A stretch of 64,000 bases of DNA from Flavobacteriaceae bacterium CG2_30_31_66 (GTDB lineage Bacteria > Bacteroidota > Bacteroidia > Flavobacteriales > Flavobacteriaceae): assembly GCA_001873065.1 (NCBI GenBank), contig MNYM01000038.1:1-64000 (forward strand), read 5' to 3'. The position numbers and the translations under genes are program-made. Below are positions 25,308 through 33,751 of this stretch, piece by piece (the stretch's first letter is position 1; each line of letters begins with the position of its first letter). The notes beneath the pieces were generated by a model. It was not told the DNA's origin. It was given only the letters and a program-made list of their open reading frames with translations, and made no database searches.

Positions 25308-25315
25308 AGATTTTT
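25308..25315 (-). promoter_or_regulatory. Promoter -7 element of accD
   Basis: TACATTTG on the minus strand is an exact TAnnTTTG match 73 bp before the accD ATG, giving a leader of about 65 nt. The leader holds TTCACAGTGAA and ATTCGAAT palindromes close to the start site. No -33 TTG is clear. Confidence 0.5.
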
Positions 25316-25340
25316 TGTTGACGGTTAAACTTACTTCACA

Positions 25341-25376
25341 AAAAAAGCATCTTAAATGATTTTAAGATACTTTTTT
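25341..25376 (-). terminator. Terminator of fbaA
   Basis: AAAAAAGCATCTTAAA (25341-25356) pairs with TTTAAGATACTTTTTT (25361-25376) with a single mismatch and a 4-base loop. Read on the minus strand it ends in a T run, 20 bp after the fbaA stop. Confidence 0.85.
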
Positions 25377-25396
25377 GAAAATGTTGAATTCTTGTT

Positions 25397-26464
25397 TTAT
25401 AAAGTATTCACGTTATTTAAGTCTGAAAATGCTTGCTTTAAACGTGTTTTAAAAGTTTCTTCTCCTAAACGCAACCATTTTCTTGGATCGTAATGTTTTT
25501 TATTTGGCTGCTCTGCTCCTTCAGGATTTCCAATTTGTGATGCCAAATAGGGAGCCATTTTTTGCATATAATCTCTGATGCCTTCTGTGAAAGCAAATTG
25601 TAAATCGGTATCAATATTCATTTTGATTACTCCATATCCAATAGCTTCTCTAATTTCTTCAACAGTTGACCCTGAACCTCCATGAAATACAAAATCAATG
25701 GTGTTCTCAGGAACATTGTAATTTTTGGTTAAGTATTCTTGTGAATTGCGTAAGATTTTTGGTGTTAATTTCACATTTCCTGGTTTATAAACGCCATGAA
25801 CGTTACCAAAAGCAGCAGCAATGGTGAACTGTGGAGAAACTTTCAATAATTCTTCATAAGCGTAAGCAACTTCTGCAGGTTGTGTGTATAATTTTGATGA
25901 ATCAACATCTGAGTTATCAACGCCATCTTCTTCACCACCAGTAATTCCTAACTCGATTTCGAGAGTCATACCCATTTTGCTCATTCTAGTCAAGTATTCT
26001 TTGCAGATTTCGATATTTTCTTTGATGGGTTCTTCTGACAAATCAATCATGTGAGAGCTGAATAATGGTTTGCCAGTTTGAGCGAAATGTTTTTCAGAAG
26101 CATCTAGCAATCCGTCAATCCAGGGCAATAAACTTTTTGCACAGTGGTCTGTATGTAAAATTACAGTGACGCCATAAGCAACAGCCAATTCGTGGATGTG
26201 TTTTGCACCGGCAATTCCCCCAACAATAGCAGCTTTTTGATTTTCGTTGGATAATCCTTTTCCTGCATTAAATTGTGCTCCTCCATTAGAAAATTGAATG
26301 ATAACGGGGGCATTTAATTCTTTTGCAGTTTCCAAAACAGCATTGATAGTACTTGATCCAATAACGTTTACGGCAGGAATTGCAAATCCTTTTTCTTTGG
26401 CAAGTTTAAAAATTGCTTGAACTTCTTTTCCTGTGGCAACTCCAGGTTTGATTGTATGACTCAT
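25397..26464 (-). CDS. fbaA: Fructose-bisphosphate aldolase, class II
   Basis: The Zn2+-dependent aldolase of glycolysis and gluconeogenesis interconverts fructose-1,6-bisphosphate with DHAP and glyceraldehyde-3-phosphate. The 355-residue protein starts at ATG 26464 (MSHTIKPGVATGKEVQAIFK). The longer frame begins at a TTG at 26491 that lies in the promoter. Metal ligands and phosphate-binding motifs are seen in VILHTDHCAKSLLPWIDGLL, LEIELGITGGEEDGVDNSD, AAFGNVHGVYKPGNVKL and FVFHGGSGSTVEEIREAIGY; INTD follows. It is of the class IIA type and monocistronic with its own promoter and terminator. Confidence 0.97.
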   Translation of the reverse strand: MSHTIKPGVATGKEVQAIFKLAKEKGFAIPAVNVIGSSTINAVLETAKELNAPVIIQFSNGGAQFNAGKGLSNENQKAAIVGGIAGAKHIHELAVAYGVTVILHTDHCAKSLLPWIDGLLDASEKHFAQTGKPLFSSHMIDLSEEPIKENIEICKEYLTRMSKMGMTLEIELGITGGEEDGVDNSDVDSSKLYTQPAEVAYAYEELLKVSPQFTIAAAFGNVHGVYKPGNVKLTPKILRNSQEYLTKNYNVPENTIDFVFHGGSGSTVEEIREAIGYGVIKMNIDTDLQFAFTEGIRDYMQKMAPYLASQIGNPEGAEQPNKKHYDPRKWLRLGEETFKTRLKQAFSDLNNVNTL

Positions 26465-26488
26465 GATTTTTTTATTGATGTTATGTTT

Positions 26489-26496
26489 CAAAAGTA
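26489..26496 (-). promoter_or_regulatory. Promoter -7 element of fbaA
   Basis: TACTTTTG on the minus strand matches TAnnTTTG, 24 bp before the ATG at 26464. It includes the upstream in-frame TTG (26491), so that codon cannot be the start. Confidence 0.6.
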
Positions 26497-26555
26497 ATAA
26501 AAATATAGCGTTTTATAGCTGAAAACTTGGTTTAAAATAACGAAAACGATATCTT

Positions 26556-29042
26556 TTAGAATGGATAGTTGATTCCGATATTATAAACTGCATTTGCAAA
26601 ATTATAATTTTTAAACCATTTATTGTCATTTAAATAAGGTTCATAGGTTTTAAAACCGACATCAAAACGAAAGATTAAAAAATTAAAATCCAATCGCGCT
26701 CCAAAACCAGTTCCTACTGCAATGTTTTTGAGTGATGATAAATTCTTAAATTTTGAATCATCATCCACAAAACTGGAATTGGAAATATCCCAAATATTTC
26801 CTGCATCCATAAAAATAGCCCCTTTTAACATGCTAAAAACATCAAAACGATATTCAGCACTTGTCAAGAATTTAAAACTTCCAGTATTGTATTCCAAACC
26901 TGTGTTTCTTCTTCCAGGGCCTAATTCATAGGTTTGCCAAGCTCTAATGTCGTTTGAACCTCCAGCAAAATAACTTCTGATAAATGGAATATCAGAATTG
27001 TCATAGGTGATAATTGCGCCCAAAAGTCCTCTGAGTGCAAAAACGCTGTTGTTGCCAACATCCCAAAATTTCTTGTATTCAATATCCGTTTTAAAATATT
27101 GTGCCAATGGAATATTTAAAAAAGTTTTTTTGTTGTTGCTATTTCTTTTATTGGAAAGAAGACCAAGAATATTTCCAGAATTTGAAACTCTGACCTTAAA
27201 AAATGAAAAGTTCTTGTCCTTGAAATCTGATTGATTGTTGAACGTAAAAGAATAAGCAATCACTGGAATCAAGAAATCAGAAGTAACAATATTATAGCGA
27301 TTTAGAATATTCAGAACGGTGTTGTATTCAGTAGGATTAGACGCTTGAAACGCTGCATCGACTTCAACTGTTTTCATGAAATTGAGAGTTGCTTGGTATT
27401 TGGTTGCATCTGTTGGCAAATCATCTGCAACTCCGGGATAAATTTGGGCAATGTCATTTAATCTTGAAAACTCTGAGCTATAAATATCAAAAAAACTATC
27501 AACGTTTAGGTTTTTTACGTATTGCGTATTTAAAACCTCTAATTGAATGGTTTTCTTGGTGTTAAATTGCCATCTATAATCGGTCATGAAAGAAAATGTT
27601 TGCCTGTCCAATCCAATATTTTTTTGAAAACTTGACCCAATTGAAAAATAAGTTCTTGGTGACATTTCTTTGGGAACCAATTTTCCAAGTCCAAAAGGTG
27701 CTACAAATCTTGGCATTTCTATAGAGACATCAGCTCCCAATTCCCAACCAGGACCATTATTTGAATTGAACCACGAACCTAAAACTGACATTTTTAACAA
27801 TTCTGCACCTCTAAAAGCATTCCTATTGGTGATGGAAAACTTAGCAGAAGTTCCAATATTTCTGATGTTCGAATGGGTAATTTCTGTTTCAAGACCCATG
27901 TTGTACTTTTCCATAGGCGTTAAAAAAACATCCATTTTTAAATCGCCATTTGTTTCAGAAAGTGGGGTGAATTGTAAACTTGTAGATTTAAAATTTTGCA
28001 AAGATTTTAGATGATTTCTGGTCAGATTTCTCAAGGTGTCTTTATAAACTTCTCCGGGTTTTAGAAAAATAGACTGTGACAAGTACTTTGGATTGAATTT
28101 TATTTTATCAGAAGCCATAAAGTTGATTCCTTTATAGGTAGTAGAATCCTTGATTTCTTCATTTCTTTTTATGTAAGAATAATCTGTATGAACAGTTACC
28201 TCCTTGATTGTATGAACTTTATATGGTTTTTCTTTGTAACTTCCATCTTCTTCTGATAATCTATTGGAGGAAATTAGAAAATCAACATTAGTTTTGTAAT
28301 CTGTTCTTGTTGAATCTACATAAAAACCCAAAGCAGCCTCAGAAAAATGAAAAATACCACTATTTCTATACAATTTCACAATGCTACTTGCTTCAGCTCT
28401 GAAATTTTGGTCTTTGTATTGACTTCCTGATTTTAAAAAACTTTCGTGTTTTGAATTTTTATAAATAGAATCCAAGGCTTTTGAAGCAATTTTCACAGTG
28501 ATTGTATCTAAAATCGTTGGATTTCCTCTGGTAATATAATACGTTACATACGCTTTTTTATCGTTATTTCTTTGGACGACAGTATCTACTTTCGATTCAA
28601 AAAAACCCTGTGTTTTATAATATGCCCATAAATTATCTGCTGTTTTTTTGGTTTTTTGTTCATTTAAAATCTCAGGAGCATCATTTTTTAAATACCAATT
28701 ATTCAAATTAATAAATGAATTTGCATAGGCAATACTTTGTTTTTCAGAAAAAATACTTTTAACAAATCGATACGATTTTGGGTTTTTCTGAGCCCATTCT
28801 GCAACTGTTTTTGGCTTATTTGGATTTCCTAAATTATAGAAATACAATCCCAAAGGCAATGTCAACAAGCGAGTGTTGGGTTTTTGAAGAATGTATTTTT
28901 CTAAATTTCCACTTTTAGATTTTACACTATCAATAAAAATAATGTTTTCTTTAAGCATGAATTCACCATCTGTAACATGTTTGGTTGAATTACATGAGGC
29001 AAAAAAGATGACCAATAAAATATAGTAATAGCGTTTTTTCAT
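26556..29042 (-). CDS. tamL: TamL, BamA/TamA-family outer membrane lipoprotein
   Basis: A member of the Omp85 superfamily in which a lipoprotein version of TamA works with TamB in outer-membrane assembly in Bacteroidota. With the start at ATG 29042 the 828-residue protein begins with a lipoprotein signal, MKKRYYYILLVIFFASC, and Cys17 would be lipidated. Next come POTRA-like periplasmic domains (about 30-400) and a C-terminal Omp85 barrel (about 430-828), with GPGRRNTGLEYNTGSFKFL, SYFAGGSNDIRAWQTYELGP and a terminal aromatic strand NAVYNIGINYPF. The frame continues upstream to 29108 without a signal-compatible start. TamB is not in the window. It is divergent from an RNA methyltransferase gene. 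Confidence 0.88.
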   Translation of the reverse strand: MKKRYYYILLVIFFASCNSTKHVTDGEFMLKENIIFIDSVKSKSGNLEKYILQKPNTRLLTLPLGLYFYNLGNPNKPKTVAEWAQKNPKSYRFVKSIFSEKQSIAYANSFINLNNWYLKNDAPEILNEQKTKKTADNLWAYYKTQGFFESKVDTVVQRNNDKKAYVTYYITRGNPTILDTITVKIASKALDSIYKNSKHESFLKSGSQYKDQNFRAEASSIVKLYRNSGIFHFSEAALGFYVDSTRTDYKTNVDFLISSNRLSEEDGSYKEKPYKVHTIKEVTVHTDYSYIKRNEEIKDSTTYKGINFMASDKIKFNPKYLSQSIFLKPGEVYKDTLRNLTRNHLKSLQNFKSTSLQFTPLSETNGDLKMDVFLTPMEKYNMGLETEITHSNIRNIGTSAKFSITNRNAFRGAELLKMSVLGSWFNSNNGPGWELGADVSIEMPRFVAPFGLGKLVPKEMSPRTYFSIGSSFQKNIGLDRQTFSFMTDYRWQFNTKKTIQLEVLNTQYVKNLNVDSFFDIYSSEFSRLNDIAQIYPGVADDLPTDATKYQATLNFMKTVEVDAAFQASNPTEYNTVLNILNRYNIVTSDFLIPVIAYSFTFNNQSDFKDKNFSFFKVRVSNSGNILGLLSNKRNSNNKKTFLNIPLAQYFKTDIEYKKFWDVGNNSVFALRGLLGAIITYDNSDIPFIRSYFAGGSNDIRAWQTYELGPGRRNTGLEYNTGSFKFLTSAEYRFDVFSMLKGAIFMDAGNIWDISNSSFVDDDSKFKNLSSLKNIAVGTGFGARLDFNFLIFRFDVGFKTYEPYLNDNKWFKNYNFANAVYNIGINYPF

Positions 29043-29111
29043 TATTTTAGCAACTGAAACCATGTCAAAAATAACATATTTCATCGGTTTATTTTTATTT
29101 ACAATCAATTA

Positions 29112-29843
29112 ATGAGCATCTCAAAAAATCAATTAAAAATCATCACTAGTTTATCTCAAAAAAAATACCGAATTCAGCATCAATTATTTATTGCTGAGGG
29201 TGTAAAAGTGGTGCATGAATTGCTGCATTCTTCGTTTGAATTGGAGTCAATTTTTGCGACTGAGGATTTTGTTTGTGATGATTTTGACGACAAATTAATT
29301 CGGATTTCAGAAACCGATTTAAAAAAAATCAGTTTCCTGAAAACACCCAACAAAGTGGTGGCATTGTTTAAAATTCCAGTAAAAAAATCAATTCAAAAAA
29401 ATGGCTTGATTGTGGTTTTGGATGGTATTAATGACCCAGGAAATTTAGGAACGATTATTCGTCTTTGCGATTGGTTTGGTATTTCGCAATTGATTTGCTC
29501 TACAGATACTGTGGATTGTTTCAATCCAAAAGTGGTGCAAGCAAGCATGGGTTCGTTAACGAGAATTTCAATTGACTATTTAGACTTGGAACCCTATTTA
29601 ACACAAACCAAATTACCCATATTCATGGCAGACATGAAAGGTGAAAATGTGTATCAAAAAAATCTTCCAAAAGAAGCTATTTTATTGATGGGAAATGAGG
29701 CAAATGGCGTTTCGCCAGCCATAAAAAAATATGCAAATCAGGTAATTTCTATTCCTAGATTTGGAGAGATTCAACAAACTGAAAGTTTGAACGTGGCCAC
29801 TGCAACTGCTATTTTGTTGAGCGAATTTAAAAGAGTGCAATGA
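29112..29843 (+). CDS. TrmH/SpoU-family RNA methyltransferase
   Basis: A 243-residue SPOUT-fold 2'-O-ribose methyltransferase that uses SAM, acting on rRNA or tRNA. An N-terminal substrate-binding domain (about 1-90; SLSQKKYRIQHQLFIAEGVK) precedes the catalytic knot with motif 1 LDGINDPGNLGTIIRLCDWF, motif 2 ILLMGNEANGVS and motif 3 RFGEIQQTESLNVATATAIL. The target base cannot be told from sequence. It is divergent from tamL, an arrangement I recognise from other flavobacteria, and a palindromic repeat follows it. Confidence 0.93.
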   Translation: MSISKNQLKIITSLSQKKYRIQHQLFIAEGVKVVHELLHSSFELESIFATEDFVCDDFDDKLIRISETDLKKISFLKTPNKVVALFKIPVKKSIQKNGLIVVLDGINDPGNLGTIIRLCDWFGISQLICSTDTVDCFNPKVVQASMGSLTRISIDYLDLEPYLTQTKLPIFMADMKGENVYQKNLPKEAILLMGNEANGVSPAIKKYANQVISIPRFGEIQQTESLNVATATAILLSEFKRVQ

Positions 29844-29852
29844 GTTTTTTTA

Positions 29853-29879
29853 CCTACAAGGTTTTAAAAACCTTGTAGG
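29853..29879. repeat. 27-bp near-perfect palindrome (REP-like)
   Basis: CCTACAAGGTTTT and AAAACCTTGTAGG form 13-bp arms around a single A. The element lies between the convergent methyltransferase and PorT-like genes. I recognise closely similar palindromes (CCTRCAAGGTTTT form) scattered through flavobacterial intergenic regions, where they may act as terminators or as REP elements. Confidence 0.75.
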
Positions 29880-29884
29880 AGGGA

Positions 29885-30583
29885 TTATTCAAAAGCAAAA
29901 GTTAAGAAAACACCACGAGTTCCCATAAAATTTATTGGAGAAGTCCATTGACTGTTCGGATTATCATCGTATTTCACTTCATTATTTATAGCAAAAACGC
30001 CACGAATAGAAGGTGAAAATTTAAAGAAATATAGATAAATATCAATTCCAACACCTACTTCATACATGAAATTATGGGTTTTCATTCGAAATTCTCCCGA
30101 AGAATTGTCATCTTGATTAGCTTCATTACTTGAAAAATTGTAATCATAAGAAATTCCACCTAACACATAAGGACGAATATTTTTATAACGATCAGTACTA
30201 AATTTTAGCAACACAGGAACATGCAAATACGTAGATCCAATTTCGCGAACGCTGTCTCTTGGATTCACCAAATGATTGAAATAAATCTTTTTAGAATTGG
30301 TTACCAAACCAGGTTCAAACCGTAAATTTAGATTTTTGTGAAAGCGCAAATCTGCAATCAAACCAACATTAAATCCGGCTGAAGGAGAAACTGTAATATC
30401 AGCATTTGCAATCGAACTATTTCTTAGATTGAGTTTGAAATCATTTTGATTCAAACCCAAATAAAACCCATAATGTAGTTTTCTTTGATCAAAAGTAGGA
30501 AGGTTTTCAACACGTTCTCTTTGCGCAAAAACCACTACTGAAATCAAGAAAAAGAACCCTAAAAAAATCTTATTTTTCACCAT
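29885..30583 (-). CDS. PorT-like outer membrane beta-barrel protein
   Basis: A 232-residue exported protein with a signal peptide (MVKNKIFLGFFFLISVVVFA, then QRERVENLP) and an 8-stranded outer-membrane barrel of the PorT/OMP_b-brl_2 type, ending in the aromatic GTRGVFLTFAFE. The family includes PorT, needed for type IX secretion in Porphyromonas and gliding bacteria. Length is close to PorT (~240). Gene order with ubiE directly upstream (2 bp) is one I recognise for flavobacterial porT, which makes the assignment likelier, but distant paralogues of this barrel are common. Confidence 0.8.
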   Translation of the reverse strand: MVKNKIFLGFFFLISVVVFAQRERVENLPTFDQRKLHYGFYLGLNQNDFKLNLRNSSIANADITVSPSAGFNVGLIADLRFHKNLNLRFEPGLVTNSKKIYFNHLVNPRDSVREIGSTYLHVPVLLKFSTDRYKNIRPYVLGGISYDYNFSSNEANQDDNSSGEFRMKTHNFMYEVGVGIDIYLYFFKFSPSIRGVFAINNEVKYDDNPNSQWTSPINFMGTRGVFLTFAFE

Positions 30584-30585
30584 AT

Positions 30586-31314
30586 TTATTTTCGAGCTGT
30601 ATAAATTGTTGCCACACCAAAAGTTACAGGCAAATGCGTTACATCATTAAACCCATTTTTTCTCAAAATATTGTTAAACGCCTCACCAAAAGGAAAAGAA
30701 TTTGCAGATTCTGACAAATAAGAATAGGCAACTTTGTCTTTTGAAAACAATTTTCCAACGATTGGAAGGAATACGTTTGTGAAAATTTTATAGCCTTGTT
30801 TAAAAGGAAATTTTGTTGGATTGGAAGTTTCTAAAATTACCAAAACACCTGTTGGTTTTAAAACTCGGGCAATTTCTCTAATACCTTTGTCAAGATTTGC
30901 AAAATTTCTCACACCAAATGAAACAGTAATTGCATCAAAAGTATTATTTTCGAAAGGCATTTCTTCTGAATCGCCTTCAATCATTTCGATTTTGTCGGAC
31001 AAATTGGCTTTGTTGATTTTTTGTTTTCCCACATCAAGCATTCCTACTGAAATATCAAGACCTGTAATTTTATCAGGATTGAGAGTTGCCATCATCAACG
31101 CCAAATCTCCGGTACCAGTAGCAATGTCAAGAATTTCTTTTGGATTGTTTCTGCTGACGATTTCCACTACTTTTTTACGCCATTTTATATCAATTCCCAG
31201 AGAAATCACCCTGTTTAATCCATCATAATTTCCTGAAATGGCATCAAACATTTGGGTAACTTGTTCTTTTTTTCCTACTGATGAATTTTTATATGGTTTG
31301 ATAATTTCAGACAT
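30586..31314 (-). CDS. ubiE: Demethylmenaquinone methyltransferase
   Basis: The SAM-dependent C-methyltransferase (MenG/UbiE) that makes menaquinone from demethylmenaquinone, the last step of quinone synthesis in this group. The 242-residue protein has SAM motif I ILDIATGTGDLALMMA (about 60-75), motif post-I LDISVGMLDVGKQKI, and family signatures NYDGLNRVISLGIDIKWRKK and ITVSFGVRNFANLDKGIREI. Menaquinone is the likely acceptor of the Nqr complex encoded earlier in the window. It lies 2 bp before the PorT-like gene and 11 bp after the NifU-like gene. Confidence 0.96.
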   Translation of the reverse strand: MSEIIKPYKNSSVGKKEQVTQMFDAISGNYDGLNRVISLGIDIKWRKKVVEIVSRNNPKEILDIATGTGDLALMMATLNPDKITGLDISVGMLDVGKQKINKANLSDKIEMIEGDSEEMPFENNTFDAITVSFGVRNFANLDKGIREIARVLKPTGVLVILETSNPTKFPFKQGYKIFTNVFLPIVGKLFSKDKVAYSYLSESANSFPFGEAFNNILRKNGFNDVTHLPVTFGVATIYTARK

Positions 31315-31325
31315 TGATACTATTT

Positions 31326-32231
31326 TTATCCGTTAATTGCCACAACTTGATTGATGTGATTTGGAAGCATTTCTTTTAATAAATTTTCAATGCCATTTTT
31401 CAAAGTAGCCGTTGATGAAGGACAACCACTGCAAGCACCTTGCAACACAACACTCACTACTTTATTGGTTTCGTCATAAGAACGAAAAGCGATATTTCCA
31501 CCATCACTAGCCACAGCAGGTTTGATATATTCCTCCAAGATATCGACAATTTGAGCAGGTATTCCTTCTAATTTTAACACTGGAATTTCATTTTTTTCAG
31601 TTGATGAGATTTTTTGAGTCGGAATTTCTTTAAAAACAGGTTTTCCCGCAGCCAAATATTCACGGATAAAACTTCTCATTTCTGCAAAAATTTCGTTCCA
31701 TTCAACCATATTATATTTCGTAATTGAGATATAATTGTCAGAAATAAATACTTCTTTTACGAAAGGAAAAGAAAAAATAGCAAGTGCCAAAGGTGAAGAT
31801 TTGCTTGCTTCATCAATATTTTTATATTCAACATCAATTTCTGTCAATGATTTATTGATACCAAATTTCATCACAGATGGATTTGGAGTTACTTCAGCAT
31901 ATACTTCAAATGCTTCTTTTTTTGCAGATACATTTTCTTCGTTTACAACTACATTTCCTTCATTGATATAATTTTCGATTTGCTCACGAACTTCTTCTTG
32001 AACATCACTCCAATCAACAATATCATAACGTTGAATGGCAATAAAATTTGGGGTGATAAACACTTTCTTAACGAAAGGAAGATAAAACAATTGTTGTGCC
32101 AAAGACGATTTTTTTGCCTCGTCAATATTGGCATATTCATAACTTCCAGCATTGATTAATGAGACATTGCTATTGAATTTTATAATTGTTTCGTTTGATG
32201 AATTTTGTATGGTAATAATCGTCTTTTGCAT
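31326..32231 (-). CDS. NifU-like Fe-S scaffold protein with duplicated N-terminal domain
   Basis: A 301-residue protein of Fe-S cluster delivery. It has two consecutive Nfu-N-type domains (about 2-90, with SSLAQQLFYLPFVKKVFITP, and 110-195, with SSPLALAIFSFPFVKEVFIS), then a C-terminal NifU domain with the cluster-binding CxxC in VLQGACSGCPSSTATLKNGI near residue 270. Internal duplication is visible by eye (VKKVFITPNFIAIQRYDIVD against VKEVFISDNYISITKYNMVE). The start is ATG 32231; the frame opens at a TTG three codons earlier. It is first in the unit nifU-ubiE-porT and is probably involved in general, not nitrogenase, cluster supply. Confidence 0.92.
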   Translation of the reverse strand: MQKTIITIQNSSNETIIKFNSNVSLINAGSYEYANIDEAKKSSLAQQLFYLPFVKKVFITPNFIAIQRYDIVDWSDVQEEVREQIENYINEGNVVVNEENVSAKKEAFEVYAEVTPNPSVMKFGINKSLTEIDVEYKNIDEASKSSPLALAIFSFPFVKEVFISDNYISITKYNMVEWNEIFAEMRSFIREYLAAGKPVFKEIPTQKISSTEKNEIPVLKLEGIPAQIVDILEEYIKPAVASDGGNIAFRSYDETNKVVSVVLQGACSGCPSSTATLKNGIENLLKEMLPNHINQVVAING

Positions 32232-32278
32232 AATTTTCAAATAAGTCGCAAAATTACGGCAAAAAACTCAATTGCAAC

Positions 32279-32316
32279 AAAAAAGACCTTGCATGTTTTG
32301 GTGCAAGGTCTTTTTT
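32279..32316 (-). terminator. Terminator of the FadL-like gene
   Basis: Perfect 15-bp arms (core GACCTTGCA, 32279-32293 and 32302-32316) with an 8-base loop and T run in the minus direction, 16 bp after the stop of the FadL-like gene. The A/T flanks make it usable in both directions. Confidence 0.92.
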
Positions 32317-32331
32317 AAAGCGTTAAAATTT

Positions 32332-33717
32332 CTATAAATTAATAGAAACTGTTGCTGAAAATATTCTGTTATCTAGCGTTAAATTCGTTGGATTTACATT
32401 GAATCCTGAATAAAAATTATAGGCAGCAGTTCTGTTACTATTTCTGTAAGAAAAGTCTAATTTGAAACTTCCGAAATTGTATCCTGCACCTAAAGAATAT
32501 TCTTTAAAATCATCAGAATCAATAGCAAAAGCTCCAGGACTTTGTTCAAAACGATATCCACCTCTGATACTAAATTTATCAAAACGCCATTCAGTTCCTA
32601 ATGAAAAATTGTGAGTATTTACATAATCATTCTGAAAAGCAAGGTTTTCTTGAGAAAAATCGGCTCCAGAAAGTTTGGTTCTTGTATAATTCATGTTTGT
32701 ATAATCAAAACTCAACAAACCACTAGTGCCAAAAATAAATGCAGTACTTGCTATTAATTTGCTTGGTGTTTTTAGTCTATAAATCAATGATTGTGTTGGA
32801 AAATATCCACCAGAAGTATTGTCATAAATTACACTTTGATTTTCACTTACTGCAATTTCTGTATCTCCGAAAAATCCATCATTATTTACGATATTGCTAT
32901 CTTCAATAATTTCTGAAAACCAAGTTGGTGTTTGGTAAGACACCCCAAAACGAAAACTTTGATTTAATTTATAAATAAAACCAGCATTTATTGAAAAACC
33001 TGTTCCTGCAGTAAAATTTTCTTGGTATAAATTGGCATCCAATTCATTGCCATTTGCATCGCTATTAAACTCGGTAAGATTTGAACGTTGATTGAAATTT
33101 AAGTCATAAAAATTCAGTCCTAAACCCACATGAAGTTTATTTTGATACACAGAAGAAAACGCAATATTAAATTCGTTTAATTGACCACCATAAGTAGTGT
33201 TAAAACGCTGTTCATCAGCGATATTATAGAGCAAAGTTGGATTGTTTATATCCAATGGAAAATCTTGAAAAGTTGCTACGCCACTATTTCCTTGAGCAAA
33301 AAAACCATCATTAAAATCTTTGGTAATTCTATAATTGAAACCCATTGCAAATTTTTCCCAGTCACCTGCGTAAGAACTGTCAAAAACCAACACAGCTCCT
33401 GCTTGCGAAAAGTTGATAAATTGGTCTTGAGTGATTAATTTGTTACCATAATAATTGGAAGTGATATCAGAACTTCTAGCATTGAAACTACCAGAAAACA
33501 AACTGTTATTGAAAACTGAAATTCCTGCTGGATTGATATTTATACTCGAAATATCTCCCCCTAAAGCCCCAAAAGCACCACCCATTGCATTAAAACGCGC
33601 AGTTCCATTATTGTCATTTTGAGAGAAAAGAATTCCTAAATCCTGATATCCTAGAGATTGACCGTTTGAAGCAAAAATAGTTAGAAAAATCAACGTTATT
33701 GCAAAAAAATATTTCAT
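32332..33717 (-). CDS. OmpP1/FadL-family outer membrane transporter
   Basis: A 461-residue outer-membrane barrel of the FadL family, whose members take up fatty acids or other hydrophobic compounds. The signal peptide MKYFFAITLIFLTIFASNG precedes the family N-terminus, which inserts into the barrel lumen: DLGILFSQNDNNGTARFNAM, GGAFGALGGDISSININPAG. The protein ends in the barrel strand NRIFSATVSINL. It has the FadL NPA motif (NPAGIS). The substrate is not predictable; the AlkB-type monooxygenase elsewhere in the window makes alkanes or fatty acids conceivable, but nothing links the two genes. Downstream of the repeat-bearing lipoprotein gene by 34 bp. Confidence 0.9.
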   Translation of the reverse strand: MKYFFAITLIFLTIFASNGQSLGYQDLGILFSQNDNNGTARFNAMGGAFGALGGDISSININPAGISVFNNSLFSGSFNARSSDITSNYYGNKLITQDQFINFSQAGAVLVFDSSYAGDWEKFAMGFNYRITKDFNDGFFAQGNSGVATFQDFPLDINNPTLLYNIADEQRFNTTYGGQLNEFNIAFSSVYQNKLHVGLGLNFYDLNFNQRSNLTEFNSDANGNELDANLYQENFTAGTGFSINAGFIYKLNQSFRFGVSYQTPTWFSEIIEDSNIVNNDGFFGDTEIAVSENQSVIYDNTSGGYFPTQSLIYRLKTPSKLIASTAFIFGTSGLLSFDYTNMNYTRTKLSGADFSQENLAFQNDYVNTHNFSLGTEWRFDKFSIRGGYRFEQSPGAFAIDSDDFKEYSLGAGYNFGSFKLDFSYRNSNRTAAYNFYSGFNVNPTNLTLDNRIFSATVSINL

Positions 33718-33751
33718 GTTTTTTAAACTTTTATCTTTTTAAAATTAAAAA

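Noticed and set aside
29043..29108. Longer N-terminus of TamL from 29108
   Set aside because: It would put 22 residues in front of the lipoprotein signal peptide.
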